From: Nakamurella sp. PAMC28650
GTDB lineage: Bacteria > Actinomycetota > Actinomycetes > Mycobacteriales > Nakamurellaceae
Assembly: GCF_014303395.1 (NCBI RefSeq)
Contig: NZ_CP060298.1
Span: 1,240,001 to 1,304,000 of the forward strand
Length of the DNA stretch: 64,000 nt
Direction: 5' to 3'
The notes under the pieces were generated by a model that saw only the letters and a program-made list of their open reading frames with translations, was not told the origin of the DNA and did no database searches. Position 1 is the first letter of the stretch. Each line of letters opens with the position of its first letter. The translations under genes were made by a program, and so were the position numbers. Positions 9,118-18,407 of the stretch are shown piece by piece.

Positions 9118-9690
9118 TCAGCCCGGCGGTGCTGTTCCGCGGGTCTCGGACTCGATGAGTCCGTCCAGCCAGCGGACCTCGCGGTCCGTCGATTCCAGGC
9201 CGAGCCGGCGCAGTTCGTCGGTGTAGGCGTCCATCCGATCGGCCGCCTTGCCCAGTGCGCTGCGCAGCCCCTCCCGGCGGTTTTCCAGGCGCAGTCGCCG
9301 GCTTTCCAGAATGCGCAGCCGCGCCTCCGAGGGGGTGCGGGAGAAGAACGCCAGGTGCACCTCGAAGCCGTCGTCGGACGACGACTGCGGACCGGAGTCG
9401 CCGAGCAGCTCGGTCAGGCGCTCCTTGCCGTCGGCCGTCAGGCGGTAGACCACCCGTGAGCGTCGCGAGGTCAGCGGCACCGCATCGGGATCCGGCTCCG
9501 GCGGGTCCGAGGTGATCTCACCGGCCGCCTGCAGTCGGCGCAGGGTCGGGTAGAGGGAGCCGTAGGAGAAGACCCGGAGCGACCCGAGGGTGGCACTGAG
9601 CTTGCGGCGCAACTCGTAACCGTGCATCGGTGCCTCGGCCAGCAGGCCCAGGATGGCCAGCGAGAAGGCGGACGTGCTGTCCTTGGCCAT
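9118..9690 (-). CDS. PadR-family transcriptional regulator
   Basis: DNA-binding repressor of 190 aa: an N-terminal winged helix ([20 protein letters not shown]...[15 protein letters not shown]) and a C-terminal helical dimerisation arm (Vir_act_alpha_C type). The frame is open upstream, but the ATG at 9690 behind GAGGTGAAC begins exactly where PadR domains begin. It is divergent from DUF5318 and followed by ino1 after 61 nt, so it may control itself and possibly ino1. The operator-like array at 9733-9766, about 45 nt before its start, supports autoregulation. Confidence 0.92.
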   Translation of the reverse strand: MAKDSTSAFSLAILGLLAEAPMHGYELRRKLSATLGSLRVFSYGSLYPTLRRLQAAGEITSDPPEPDPDAVPLTSRRSRVVYRLTADGKERLTELLGDSGPQSSSDDGFEVHLAFFSRTPSEARLRILESRRLRLENRREGLRSALGKAADRMDAYTDELRRLGLESTDREVRWLDGLIESETRGTAPPG

Positions 9691-9732
9691 GTTCACCTCG
9701 CTCCGTCCGGTGCTGCCCCGTGCAACGCTGAG

Positions 9733-9766
9733 ACCTGACAAATCAGGTGCTTTGTCAGGTGACAAA
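9733..9766 (-). promoter_or_regulatory. Three-half-site operator before the PadR gene
   Basis: ACCTGACAAA (9733-9742) and TTTGTCAGGT (9751-9760) form a perfect 10-bp inverted repeat with an 8-bp spacer. The right arm is shared with a second inverted repeat, TTTGTCA-GG-TGACAAA (9751-9766). The result is three TGACAAA half-sites in alternating orientation. PadR dimers bind inverted repeats of this general spacing. Binding by this PadR is inferred. Confidence 0.65.
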
Positions 9767-9964
9767 CAAATGCGTATGTCAGTAAGAGTATCGCTACGAT
9801 ACATCGGCGCCCGACTCGTCACGGCCGGTGTCAGCGGTGGACCACTTCTCTGCCGATCGGTGGTCCCGCCGCCGATCACCGCGCCTTGCAGGTCACCGAG
9901 CTGGTCAGACTCCTCCGTCACCCACCCATGGTGAGCCCCAACGGCTCCCGCGTACGCTGGTCGG

Positions 9965-10363
9965 GTGCGGACACAGCGAGGGTTGGTGGACTACGCATTG
10001 CAGCGTCGTGCGCTGCTCGCGGAGGTGATGTCGGGACGAACAGGCGTCACCGAGGTGTGTGACGCGACCCCGTATCTCATCCGCGCAGCGAAGTTCCACG
10101 GGGTGCAGACGGACGTGAGTTGCCCGGTCTGTCGCAAGGAACCGTTGACCCACGTCTACTGGGTGTACGGCGACGAGATCAAGCACATGGCCGGGTCGGC
10201 CCGCCAGCCTCCGGAACTGGAGAAGATGGCCACGAACTTCGGCGAGTTCTCGGTCTACCAGGTCGAGGTCTGCCGCACCTGCTCGTGGAACCATCTGGTG
10301 GCCTCGTTCGTCATGGGCTTCAAGGGCGAGCAGGCACCCCGGCGCCGTCGCGCCGCCAAGTAG
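9965..10363 (+). CDS. DUF5318 family protein
   Basis: A 132-aa conserved actinobacterial protein of unknown function, the equivalent of Rv0049. It carries two CxxC pairs, CPVC near residue 51 and CRTC near residue 99, which together can hold a zinc ion, and a basic tail (PRRRRAAK). The start is GTG at 9965, because MRTQRGLVDYALQRRALL is the usual family N-terminus. It ends 13 nt before the GH13 gene. In mycobacteria the gene is followed by ponA1, which is absent here. Confidence 0.88.
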   Translation: MRTQRGLVDYALQRRALLAEVMSGRTGVTEVCDATPYLIRAAKFHGVQTDVSCPVCRKEPLTHVYWVYGDEIKHMAGSARQPPELEKMATNFGEFSVYQVEVCRTCSWNHLVASFVMGFKGEQAPRRRRAAK

Positions 10364-10376
10364 TCCACTCCGAGAG

Positions 10377-12080
10377 ATGGGACGAGCCCTGCCCGCAGCG
10401 AACTGGTTCGCCAGTGCGGTGGTCTATCAGATCTATCCGCGGAGTTTCGCCGACTCCGACGGCGACGGGATCGGTGATCTCGGCGGCATCATCGGGAAGG
10501 TCGACTACCTCGCGGATCTGGGTGTCGACGTGCTCTGGCTGTCGCCTGTCTATCCGTCCCCGCAGGACGACAACGGCTACGACATCAGCGATTACCAGGA
10601 CATCGACCCGCTCTTCGGTTCGCTGGAGATCTTCGACGAGTTGCTCGAGAAGGTCCACGGGCGTGGCATGAAGCTCGTCATGGACCTGGTGGTCAACCAC
10701 ACCAGCGACGAACACCCCTGGTTCGTCGAATCCCGTTCCAGCACGGACAATCCCCGACGCGACTGGTACTGGTGGCGGCCGGCCCGCCCCGGACCACCGG
10801 TGGGACGACCCGGAGCCGAGCCGACCAACTGGACCTCGTTCTTCTCCGGGCCGGCCTGGCAGCTGGACGAGGTCACCGGTGACTACTACCTGCACCTGTT
10901 CTCGCGCAGGCAGCCGGATCTCAACTGGGAGAACCCCCGGGTGCGGGAAGCGGTCTACGAGATGATGCGCTGGTGGCTCGACCGTGGCGTCGACGGCTTC
11001 CGCATGGACGTCATCAACATGATCTCCAAGACGGTAGGGCCCCACGGGGGCCTGCCCGACGGAGCCGGCCCTCCCGGCGGGGTGATCGGCGCGGAGCACT
11101 TCCTCAACGGTCCCCGCGTCCACGAATATCTGCACGAGATGCGGACGGCTGTCTTCCAGGGTCGTGAAGGACGGTTCCTGACGGTGGGCGAGACCCCGGG
11201 CGTCACCGTCGATGACGCCCGCCTCTACACCGATCCGGCCAGGGCCGAGGTCGACATGGTCTTCCAGTTCGAGCATGTCGACCTCGACCACGGCGCATCG
11301 AAGTGGGAGCACCGCCCGATGAAGTTGACCGACCTGAAGGCGAGCTTCGGGCGATGGCAGGCCGGGCTGGCGGACGTCGGTTGGAACAGCCTGTACTGGA
11401 ACAACCACGACCAACCCCGCGCCGTCTCCCGATTCGGCGACGACGGCCTCTACCGGGTCCGATCGGCGAAGGCCCTGGCCACCGTGCTGCATCTGCACCG
11501 CGGGACTCCGTACGTCTACCAGGGCGAGGAGTTCGGCATGACTAACTTCCCGTTCTCGCGGATCGAGGACTTCCGCGACATCGAATCACTGAACCACTAC
11601 CGGGAAGCGGTGGCGGCCGGCCGGGAACCGGCCGAGGTGGTGGCGGCGCTGCGTGGACCCAGCCGGGACAACGCCCGCACCCCGGTGCAGTGGGACGACT
11701 CGGCGAACGCCGGATTCACCACCGGAACGCCGTGGCTGCCGGTCAATCCGAATTATCTCGAGATCAATGCCGCAGCGGCGCTGGCCGACCCCGACTCGGT
11801 GCTCCACCACTATCGGAAGCTGATCGACCTCCGGCACACCGAACCCGCCGTCGCCACCGGCGATTTCACCATGCTGCTGGCTACCGATGAGCAGATCTAT
11901 GCCTTCACCCGGACGCTGGGCAGCACCGAGATCCTGGTGCTGGGCAACCTTTCCGGTGATCCCGCCGACCCGGGCGACCTGCCGGACTGGCAGGGGGCCC
12001 AGCTGCTGCTGAGCAATGTCGGGTCGAGATCGTGGATCCTGCAGCCCTGGGAGGCGCGGGTGCTCCGTCGAATGCTCTGA
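10377..12080 (+). CDS. GH13 alpha-glucosidase, oligo-1,6-glucosidase-like
   Basis: Cytoplasmic glycoside hydrolase (567 aa) that removes glucose from short alpha-glucans. The four GH13 conserved regions are present: DLVVNH near residue 103, GFRMDVI with nucleophile D211, GETPG with acid/base E272, and NNHD with the transition-state D345. The residue after the nucleophile is valine; in this subfamily Val favours alpha-1,6 bonds (isomaltose) and Thr/Ala favours alpha-1,4, so an oligo-1,6-glucosidase is the better guess. There is no signal peptide. The gene occupies the place that ponA1 has in mycobacterial synteny. Confidence 0.92.
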   Translation: MGRALPAANWFASAVVYQIYPRSFADSDGDGIGDLGGIIGKVDYLADLGVDVLWLSPVYPSPQDDNGYDISDYQDIDPLFGSLEIFDELLEKVHGRGMKLVMDLVVNHTSDEHPWFVESRSSTDNPRRDWYWWRPARPGPPVGRPGAEPTNWTSFFSGPAWQLDEVTGDYYLHLFSRRQPDLNWENPRVREAVYEMMRWWLDRGVDGFRMDVINMISKTVGPHGGLPDGAGPPGGVIGAEHFLNGPRVHEYLHEMRTAVFQGREGRFLTVGETPGVTVDDARLYTDPARAEVDMVFQFEHVDLDHGASKWEHRPMKLTDLKASFGRWQAGLADVGWNSLYWNNHDQPRAVSRFGDDGLYRVRSAKALATVLHLHRGTPYVYQGEEFGMTNFPFSRIEDFRDIESLNHYREAVAAGREPAEVVAALRGPSRDNARTPVQWDDSANAGFTTGTPWLPVNPNYLEINAAAALADPDSVLHHYRKLIDLRHTEPAVATGDFTMLLATDEQIYAFTRTLGSTEILVLGNLSGDPADPGDLPDWQGAQLLLSNVGSRSWILQPWEARVLRRML

Positions 12081-12180
12081 AACGGCCTGGAAGATGCTGC
12101 GCAGCTGAACTCGACGATTCCTGCCCCATCCTTACCGCTCCGGCCGAGTTGATCCGCGCGGGGCCAGTTGATCCGCGCGG

Positions 12181-13056
12181 TCAGGGGAGCGCCAGCAGGC
12201 GGGATCCGTTGTGGTGCAGGACTGATCGGAGCCAGTCGGCGCCGAGATCCAGATCGACCAGGGCCTGGATCTGGGTCGAGTACGGATAGGGGATGTTGGG
12301 GAAATCAGAGCCCAGGACGACCCGGTCCTGAGCCGCGTGCAGCCTGGGGATCAATTCGTCGGGGAACGGGGCGAGTGCGTTCAGGTACGGAGTGAAGGCC
12401 ATCGTGGTATCCAGGTGCACCCGGGGATAGGCCTCCACCAGGTCGAGGAACCCGGCGTACTCGGGGGAGCCCGCGTGCGCGACGACCAGGGTCAGGTTCG
12501 GATGACGCGCCAGCACCTCGGATATCGGGCCCGGCCCGGTGAATTCGCCGGGGAACGGGCCACTTCCGCAGTGGCAGACCACCGGGACGCCCGCCTCGGC
12601 CAGCAGCCCCCAGACCGGGTCGAGCAACTCGTCGCGGGGGTCGTACGACCCGACCTGCAGGTGTGATTTGAACACACACGCCCCGCGATCCAGGAAGGCG
12701 CGGACGTACTCGAGCACGCCCGGTTCCGGGTAGAAGGTGGCCGACGGTACGCAGCCAGGGGTGGCCGCACCGAAGGTCAGCGCCCAGTCGCCGAGCCACG
12801 CCGCCATCCCGGCCCGGTGCGGGTAGGCCAACGCGGTGAAGCCGGTGACGCCGAGCGCACGCAGGGTGTCCAGCCGGACGGACTCGTCCGTCCGGTACCG
12901 GATGGGCCACTGCATCCCCACGGTCGGCGGGACCCGGTCGAAGTAGTCCCACACCTTGCGCAACACGTTGTCGGGCATGAAGTGCACATGGATGTCGACG
13001 AACCCGGGCAACCCGAGGTCGTCGAGGAAGGCAGGCAGTCCGGCGTCGGTCAGCAC
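12181..13056 (-). CDS. Amidohydrolase family 2 (TIM-barrel metal-dependent hydrolase)
   Basis: A 291-aa member of PF04909. Metal ligands are visible: HVHF near residue 23, a histidine in KSHLQVG, HCGSG, HAGSPEY and the late GSDFPN aspartate. Such proteins hydrolyse or decarboxylate small ring compounds; the substrate cannot be told. The reading frame continues for another 600 codons antisense to the next gene, but only the part from the GTG at 13056 (LTDAGLPAFLDDLGLPGFVD) looks like protein. It converges with the GH13 gene and diverges from the GT87 gene. Confidence 0.85.
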   Translation of the reverse strand: MLTDAGLPAFLDDLGLPGFVDIHVHFMPDNVLRKVWDYFDRVPPTVGMQWPIRYRTDESVRLDTLRALGVTGFTALAYPHRAGMAAWLGDWALTFGAATPGCVPSATFYPEPGVLEYVRAFLDRGACVFKSHLQVGSYDPRDELLDPVWGLLAEAGVPVVCHCGSGPFPGEFTGPGPISEVLARHPNLTLVVAHAGSPEYAGFLDLVEAYPRVHLDTTMAFTPYLNALAPFPDELIPRLHAAQDRVVLGSDFPNIPYPYSTQIQALVDLDLGADWLRSVLHHNGSRLLALP

Positions 13057-13129
13057 ACCCCGATCCTGCCCATCGCACCCCGATCCTGCCAAGGACGGAC
13101 GGCCCGGCGCCAAGGACCGGACGATCCCC

Positions 13130-13249
13130 GTCGGCACCGGCGGTCGGCACCGGCGATCCGGCACCGGCGGTCGGCACCGGCGGTCGGCACCGGCGATCCG
13201 GCCCGCGACGCGCCGGGACACGCCCGGCACACCCGGCACACCCGGCACC
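13130..13249. repeat. Short GC-rich tandem repeats between amidohydrolase and GT87 genes
   Basis: Five 13-14-bp units alternate GTCGGCACCGGCG with an ATCCGGCACCGGCG variant (13130-about 13205), then three 9-bp units of the form CACCCGGCA (about 13218-13249). They fill the divergent promoter region and probably arose by slippage. Confidence 0.8.
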
Positions 13250-13263
13250 AGTAGCATCGCGCC

Positions 13264-15033
13264 GTGGACGAACGCGGGGGACAGCCGGCCGATGACGTGA
13301 CGGTGGGCGCGGACGCCGGGGGCCGGACGTCGGCCGAGGCCACCGCGGCCGACCCGGTCTTCGCCGACGCCGAGGTCGTCGAGGCCGCCGCCCGGATCCC
13401 GGTACCCGGGGACGGGCTCTCCAGGTCCGCGTCCCTGAGCCCGGTCGAACGCGTCATCCCGACGTGGACGGATCCCACCGTCCGCCGCGCGTCGGAGGTG
13501 ATCGGCGGCCCGCTGGGCCGTCACGCCATCGTGGGTCGGGCTCCCTGGCTGACGCCGCTGCGGGTCTGCCTGCTGATGGCGATCGTGATCCTGATCTTCG
13601 GCTGGCTCTTCAAGTCCGCGTGCATCCAGCAGGGCCCGAACGGTGCCGGCGGCGTGACGCTGGACCAGAGCGGCCAGCGGCCGTGGATCACCGGTTGCTA
13701 CAACGACGTCGTCCCGCTCTACGGGAGCCACAAGCTCGACACGCAGGCGATGCCCTACAAGACCTCCTGGATCGACACCGACGGTACGACCCACTACATG
13801 GAGTACCCCGTGATCACCGGGTACTTCATGTGGGGGGTCAGCGAGCTCGGCAAGTACTACGGGAAGTTCGCCGGGAACGTCGGGCTCCCCATCCCGCTGG
13901 ACGTCGCCGCCTACTTCACCATCGGCGCGATCATCCTGGCGCTGTTCTACCTCTGGGCGGTCGCGTCGACGGCTCGGATCGCCCGCCGACGGGTGTGGGA
14001 CGTGGCCATCATGTGCCTGTCCCCGCTGCTGATCGTGCACTCCTTCACCAACTGGGACCTGCTGGCCATCGGGATGACGGCGGGTGCGATGGCCGCCTGG
14101 GCCAGGGGCCGGCCGGTGCTGGCCGGCGCGCTCATCGGGCTCGGGACCGCAGCGAAGCTCTATCCCGTGCTGCTCCTCGGGCCGCTGTTGCTGCTCGCTC
14201 TGAGGTCGGGAAGGTTCCGGGGACCGGTCCGCACGACGATCGCCGCCGCGGTCGTCTGGCTCGTCGTCAACGTGCCGATCATGTATCTCTACCCGACCGG
14301 CTGGTACGAGTTCATCAAGCTCAACTCCGAGCGTCCGGCCGAGTACGACTCCTGGTACGCGATCTACACGTCGCTGTCCGGGAGTCACCTGTTCGACACC
14401 ACCTCCGGCGCCGATTCGCCGACCTTCCTGAACGTCCTGTCGCTGGGTCTGTTCGGCGTCGCCTGCGCACTGATCGCCTGGTTCGCACTGTCGGTCAGGC
14501 GTCGCCCGCGGCTGGCGCAGCTGATCTTCCTGGTGGTCGCGGCGTTCCTGCTGACCAACAAGGTGTGGTCGCCGCAGTACAGCCTCTGGTTGCTGCCGTT
14601 GGTCGTGCTCGCCCTGCCCCGGTGGCGGCCGGTGCTCGTCTGGCAGTTCGCCGAGGCGGTGGTGTGGATGCTGCTGATGTTCTACTTCGCCGGCGTCGAC
14701 AACAAGGGTCTGTCGATCTACCCGTTCATCGGCGCGGCGATCGTGCGCGACGTCCTGCTGATCGCGCTGATCGTCAGGGTGATCAGGGAAATCCTGCGGC
14801 CGGCCGACGACCTGGTCCGGATGGCCGGGGACGACGATCCGTCCGGTGGTGTCTTCGAGCACGCCCCCGACCGGTTCGTGATCCCGTCGCTGCCGCAGCT
14901 GCTACGGGACCGGCGCCGGGCCGGCGACGCGTCCGACGACCGCGCACCGGTGCTGGTCGGAGCAGGACCCGACACCGATTCGCCAGACGCCCCGCAGATC
15001 TCGCTGGTCGAGGACGAGGATCGCCGGATCTGA
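13264..15033 (+). CDS. GT87-family membrane protein (DUF2029, Rv0051-like)
   Basis: A 589-aa integral membrane protein with about ten hydrophobic segments between residues 100 and 510, acidic-basic cytoplasmic ends, and the order typical of polyprenol-phosphate-dependent mannosyltransferases of family GT87. The long loop after the first TM (KSACIQQGPNG...MEYPVITGYFMW) is characteristic of the Rv0051 branch. Such enzymes act on cell-envelope glycans from the outer face of the membrane; the acceptor for this branch is not established. The GTG at 13264 is the first in-frame start. It sits upstream of the rpsF block, as in mycobacteria, but two minus-strand genes are inserted between them. Confidence 0.82.
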   Translation: MDERGGQPADDVTVGADAGGRTSAEATAADPVFADAEVVEAAARIPVPGDGLSRSASLSPVERVIPTWTDPTVRRASEVIGGPLGRHAIVGRAPWLTPLRVCLLMAIVILIFGWLFKSACIQQGPNGAGGVTLDQSGQRPWITGCYNDVVPLYGSHKLDTQAMPYKTSWIDTDGTTHYMEYPVITGYFMWGVSELGKYYGKFAGNVGLPIPLDVAAYFTIGAIILALFYLWAVASTARIARRRVWDVAIMCLSPLLIVHSFTNWDLLAIGMTAGAMAAWARGRPVLAGALIGLGTAAKLYPVLLLGPLLLLALRSGRFRGPVRTTIAAAVVWLVVNVPIMYLYPTGWYEFIKLNSERPAEYDSWYAIYTSLSGSHLFDTTSGADSPTFLNVLSLGLFGVACALIAWFALSVRRRPRLAQLIFLVVAAFLLTNKVWSPQYSLWLLPLVVLALPRWRPVLVWQFAEAVVWMLLMFYFAGVDNKGLSIYPFIGAAIVRDVLLIALIVRVIREILRPADDLVRMAGDDDPSGGVFEHAPDRFVIPSLPQLLRDRRRAGDASDDRAPVLVGAGPDTDSPDAPQISLVEDEDRRI

Positions 15034-15048
15034 CCGGGCCGAGGGTCT

Positions 15049-15447
15049 TCAGGCCCGATCGACCACCCGCGTGACGAACTTCAGACCGGACCAGACGGCA
15101 TCGATGGCGGCGACCTTGACGTCGACCCTGCCGTGCGCCAGACCGTGCGCACGGACGCCGCCCTCGGTCAGATCCGTGACGACTCCCGAGCTCTTCTTGG
15201 GCCAGCACACCCAGACCGCGCCGGTCGTGGTGTGGGACGCTGCCGCCCGGTCGAAGTTGTCCGTCAGCACCGCCGATGACGGGCAGAACAACATCACCAC
15301 CCCGTAGGCCCTGGCCGGTGCCCGGTCCGCCGCCGGGGCGAGGGCGCGGAGGTCGAAGCCGAGCGGGTCGCCGAGCACCAGTACGTCGGCGCCGGGCCCG
15401 ATGCCCAGCTTCTTCGGTAGGGGGGTGCCCGAGTAGCCGGCCGTCAT
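15049..15447 (-). CDS. DUF3052 family protein
   Basis: A 132-aa conserved actinobacterial protein of unknown function. Family blocks are KLGIGPGADVLVLGDP near the start, VMLFCPSSAVLTDN, VWVCWPKKSSG and the C-terminal KVAAIDAVWSGLKFV. No membrane segment or catalytic motif is recognisable. It converges with the GT87 gene and follows the MFS gene on the same strand after about 50 nt. Confidence 0.88.
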   Translation of the reverse strand: MTAGYSGTPLPKKLGIGPGADVLVLGDPLGFDLRALAPAADRAPARAYGVVMLFCPSSAVLTDNFDRAAASHTTTGAVWVCWPKKSSGVVTDLTEGGVRAHGLAHGRVDVKVAAIDAVWSGLKFVTRVVDRA

Positions 15448-15498
15448 GGAAGAAATTGTGGCAGCCGTGGGCGGCCTTCGCCGGGTCGGATCGTCGGA

Positions 15499-16932
15499 TC
15501 AGGCCGATGCGCGCTCTCGCGTCAGGAAGACCAGCACCGCACCGACGACCGTCGCCGTCGTGGTGAAGACCAGCGCATGGTTCCAGCCGGTGGCCAGGGC
15601 CCGCTCGGCGGTGCCCCCGCGGGCCGAGGTCGCGACGATCGCGACGATGGTGACCCCGATCGCCGAGCCGACGTACCGCGCGGTGTTGTTCGCTCCGCTG
15701 CCCATCCCGGCCCTGGCCGTCGGGACGCTGGCGACCGCTTCCCGCCCGAGCGCCGCGTTGATGACGCCGCTACCGAGGCCGGCGATGATCAGACCCGGAA
15801 CCCCCTGCAGCACATGTGAACTCGCGCTGAGCCAGCCCATCGACAGCTGGCCCGCGGCGACCACCAGCAAGCCGATGGACAGCTGCAGCCGTCCGGAGAT
15901 CCGCAGATGCCGGGCGAACAGCGCGGTGACGACGCTGACGGCGGACCAACCCAGCAGGGCCAGCGACGCGATCAGCTCGCTCTCGTGCAGGCTCCGCTGG
16001 AGCACCGTGGAGAAGAACGACATCTGTGCGATGACGCCCAGCCCGGTCGCCAGGGCCGCGACGTTGACGGCGACGAATCGCCGGTTGCGAAACAGGGTCG
16101 GGTCCAGCATCGGTGCGGCCGAACGGGTTTCGACGACCGCGAATCCGAGGAGCAGGACCAGCCCGCCGACCGCCAGCACCAGGACGTCCGGCCGGGTCAG
16201 CCCGGACCGGGCCAGGGTGAGTCCGGCGATGAGCGCCCCGAGACCGGCGGACAGCAGCACCACCCCGGTCCAGTCGATCCGTCGGCGCTCGGCGGCGCGG
16301 GACTCGACGAGCAGCTTCGCCCCGGCCGCCGCGAGACCTGTGGCCAGCAGGACCAGCGCGCCGTAGGTGGCACGCCAGCTGATCGTCGGTCCGAGGCCGG
16401 CGGCCATCAGTGGTCCGAGGGCGATCCCGCCGCCGAGGGCCGCACCCCAGATGCCGGATGCCTTCGCCCGTGCCGGTCCGGGCGGGAACTGGTGGCTGAT
16501 CAACGCCAGGCTGCAGGCGATGACGGCCGCCGCCCCGACGCCCTCGAAGACCCGGCCGATGATCAGTTCGACGCCATCGACGGCGGTCGCGCACGGGATG
16601 CTGCCCAGGGCCAGGACGACCGCTCCGACCACGAAGACGCGCCGCCGGCCCAGATCGTCGGCCAGCGCCCCGGAGGTCAGCAGGGCGATGGCGAGCCCGA
16701 GGCTCATCGAGCTGAGGATCCAGGCCTGCTCCGGCACCCCGGCGTGCAGCCCTCGGGCCGTGTCGGCGAGCGAGGCGATCGGGGTGGTGAAGGCCATCAG
16801 CGCGATCAGTGTTCCGGCCGCCGCGACCCACAACGTCCGCCGGGCCTGACGATCAGTCCCTGCCGGGTCCTCGGCCCTCCGGCCGCCCTGCGCGGAGCTG
16901 CTGTTCGGGGAGCTGACTGGCTGGGCCGACAT
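15499..16932 (-). CDS. MFS transporter, DHA2-like drug:H+ antiporter
   Basis: A 477-aa inner-membrane export pump with 12-14 hydrophobic segments. Motif A is seen as GALADDLGRRRVFVVG after TM2, and GVGAAAVIACSLALISHQFPPGPARAKASGIW is split over motifs B and C of the drug-antiporter type. I start at the ATG at 16932; the frame is open upstream into the rpsF leader but that stretch is not membrane-like. The substrate is unknown. The gene is divergent from the ribosomal protein operon. Confidence 0.88.
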   Translation of the reverse strand: MSAQPVSSPNSSSAQGGRRAEDPAGTDRQARRTLWVAAAGTLIALMAFTTPIASLADTARGLHAGVPEQAWILSSMSLGLAIALLTSGALADDLGRRRVFVVGAVVLALGSIPCATAVDGVELIIGRVFEGVGAAAVIACSLALISHQFPPGPARAKASGIWGAALGGGIALGPLMAAGLGPTISWRATYGALVLLATGLAAAGAKLLVESRAAERRRIDWTGVVLLSAGLGALIAGLTLARSGLTRPDVLVLAVGGLVLLLGFAVVETRSAAPMLDPTLFRNRRFVAVNVAALATGLGVIAQMSFFSTVLQRSLHESELIASLALLGWSAVSVVTALFARHLRISGRLQLSIGLLVVAAGQLSMGWLSASSHVLQGVPGLIIAGLGSGVINAALGREAVASVPTARAGMGSGANNTARYVGSAIGVTIVAIVATSARGGTAERALATGWNHALVFTTTATVVGAVLVFLTRERASA

Positions 16933-17030
16933 GGCTGCCAGTCTGCCCGATGGCGTGCGCGGGGGTGACTCGCGGCAAGCGCATTTGGCCTGGTCGGGCC
17001 CGCGCTGATAGCCTGGCAGGGTTGTGTTGC

Positions 17031-17050
17031 GCCCGCCGACGTCGGCGGGC
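17031..17050 (+). promoter_or_regulatory. rpsF leader palindrome
   Basis: GCCCGCCGACGTCGGCGGGC is a perfect 20-bp palindrome 117 nt before rpsF. A weak promoter (TTGGCC at 16985-16990, TAGCCT at 17009-17014) lies upstream, so the palindrome would be in a leader of roughly 150 nt. A second folded stretch (about 17107-17142, GGCC arms) follows. Leaders of rpsF operons in other bacteria bind the S6:S18 complex; whether this one does is not known. Confidence 0.4.
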
Positions 17051-17167
17051 TCCTTCGTGTTGCGGGTATGTCGGGCCAGTCGGTCGTCGAACCCGGGAAC
17101 CGAAGGCCGGCAGAACGTCCTCCTGCTGCGGAAAGACCGCGGCCGACGAGTCCATAGGAGGTGCACG

Positions 17168-17509
17168 TTGAGCGTATCCACCGCTCCACGTCACTATGAA
17201 TTGCTGCTCATCCTCGATCCCAACCTCGACGAGCGAACTGTCTCGCCGTCGATCGACACCTTCCTGAACGTCATCCGCCAGGGTGGCGGCAGCGTCGAGA
17301 ACGTCGATATCTGGGGCAAGCGCCGGTTGGCGTTCGAGATCAGGAAGAACCCGGAAGGCATCTACGCCGTCATCAAGGTGACTGCCGCGTCCGCCACCGT
17401 CGACGAGCTGGATCGTCAGCTCAACCTCAACGAGTCGGTGCTGCGTACCAAGATCACGCGCACGCCCGAGAAGATCCGCGTCCGCCGTACCCGCAACAGC
17501 AAGAAGTAG
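17168..17509 (+). CDS. rpsF: 30S ribosomal protein S6
   Basis: Small-subunit protein (113 aa) that binds S18 on the 16S rRNA platform. Conserved blocks are [15 protein letters not shown] at the start, [17 protein letters not shown] and VLRTKITR. The start is a TTG: AGGAGGTG at 17156-17163 is ideally placed 4-6 nt before it, and no ATG or GTG in frame fits the family N-terminus. It is the first gene of the rpsF-ssb-rpsR-rplI operon; ssb starts 8 nt after its stop. Confidence 0.96.
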   Translation: MSVSTAPRHYELLLILDPNLDERTVSPSIDTFLNVIRQGGGSVENVDIWGKRRLAFEIRKNPEGIYAVIKVTAASATVDELDRQLNLNESVLRTKITRTPEKIRVRRTRNSKK

Positions 17510-17517
17510 GCCGGGTC

Positions 17518-18063
17518 ATGGCAGGCGACACCGTCATCACCGTCGTGGGAAACCTGACGGCAGATCCCGAACTGCGGTTCACCGCCAGTGGCGCTGCCGT
17601 CGCGAACTTCACCGTCGCGTCGACGCCGCGGACCTTCGACCGTGCTTCCAACGAGTGGAAGGACGGCGAGGCTCTCTTCCTGCGCTGCAACATCTGGCGC
17701 CAGGCAGCCGAGAACGTGGCCGAGACCCTCACCCGGGGCGCTCGTGTCATCGTCTCGGGCCGGCTGAAGCAGCGTTCCTTCGAAACGAAGGAAGGCGAGA
17801 AGCGCACCGTCATCGAGCTCGAGGTCGACGAGATCGGCCCGTCGCTCCGCTACGCAACGGCCAAGGTGAACCGCGCGAACCGCGGTCCGGAGACCGGCGG
17901 CGGCGGAGGTTACGGCGGATCCGGTGGCGGTGGCGGCGGGAATTCCGGCGGGGGCAATTCCGGCGGCGGTTCCGGCAACGCGCGTGCCAGTGCACCGGCC
18001 GACGATCCGTGGGGCTCCGCGCCTCCGGCCGGCGGCGGCTACTCGGACGAGCCTCCCTTCTAG
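17518..18063 (+). CDS. ssb: Single-stranded DNA-binding protein
   Basis: Essential tetrameric SSB of 181 aa. The OB fold spans about residues 1-110 ([19 protein letters not shown]...[19 protein letters not shown]...[13 protein letters not shown]). A glycine-rich flexible linker (about residues 122-155) leads to the acidic tip ending DEPPF, which docks replication and repair partners. Located between the S6 and S18 genes, its normal place. It would supply SSB to the replisome together with DnaB encoded 8 kb downstream. Confidence 0.97.
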   Translation: MAGDTVITVVGNLTADPELRFTASGAAVANFTVASTPRTFDRASNEWKDGEALFLRCNIWRQAAENVAETLTRGARVIVSGRLKQRSFETKEGEKRTVIELEVDEIGPSLRYATAKVNRANRGPETGGGGGYGGSGGGGGGNSGGGNSGGGSGNARASAPADDPWGSAPPAGGGYSDEPPF

Positions 18064-18155
18064 CGGTCGGCCGGAGTTCGCTCCGAACGGCTCGACCTCG
18101 AACGACAACTCAAAAATCTCAGCACCGGACATCCCGGTCGTTTCCTGGAGAAACA

Positions 18156-18392
18156 ATGCCCAAGCCCCCAGTACGCAAGATCAAGAAGAAGGTCTGCGCC
18201 TTCTGCAAGGACAACGCAGCCCCGATCGACTACAAGGACACGAACCTGCTCCGCAAGTTCATCTCCGACCGCGGCAAGATCCGCGCCCGTCGGGTCACCG
18301 GCAACTGCACCCAGCACCAGCGCGACGTCGCCACGGCCGTCAAGAACGCCCGTGAAGTCGCCCTGCTGCCGTACACCTCGACCGCTCGATAA
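18156..18392 (+). CDS. rpsR: 30S ribosomal protein S18 (zinc-binding C+ form)
   Basis: A 78-aa small-subunit protein, partner of S6. It keeps the CAFC pair near residue 15 and a third cysteine in GNCTQHQRD, so it is of the zinc-containing primary type and not the zinc-free alternative paralogue known in mycobacteria. The ATG at 18156 follows TGGAGAAACA; the frame runs open upstream through ssb but only this part is S18. Confidence 0.96.
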   Translation: MPKPPVRKIKKKVCAFCKDNAAPIDYKDTNLLRKFISDRGKIRARRVTGNCTQHQRDVATAVKNAREVALLPYTSTAR

Positions 18393-18407
18393 GGAAAGGG
18401 ACCACTC

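Noticed and set aside
13057..14862. 600-codon extension of the amidohydrolase frame
   Set aside because: It is antisense to the GT87 gene, and the sequence is Asp/Arg/His-rich shadow; the real domain starts at the GTG at 13056.
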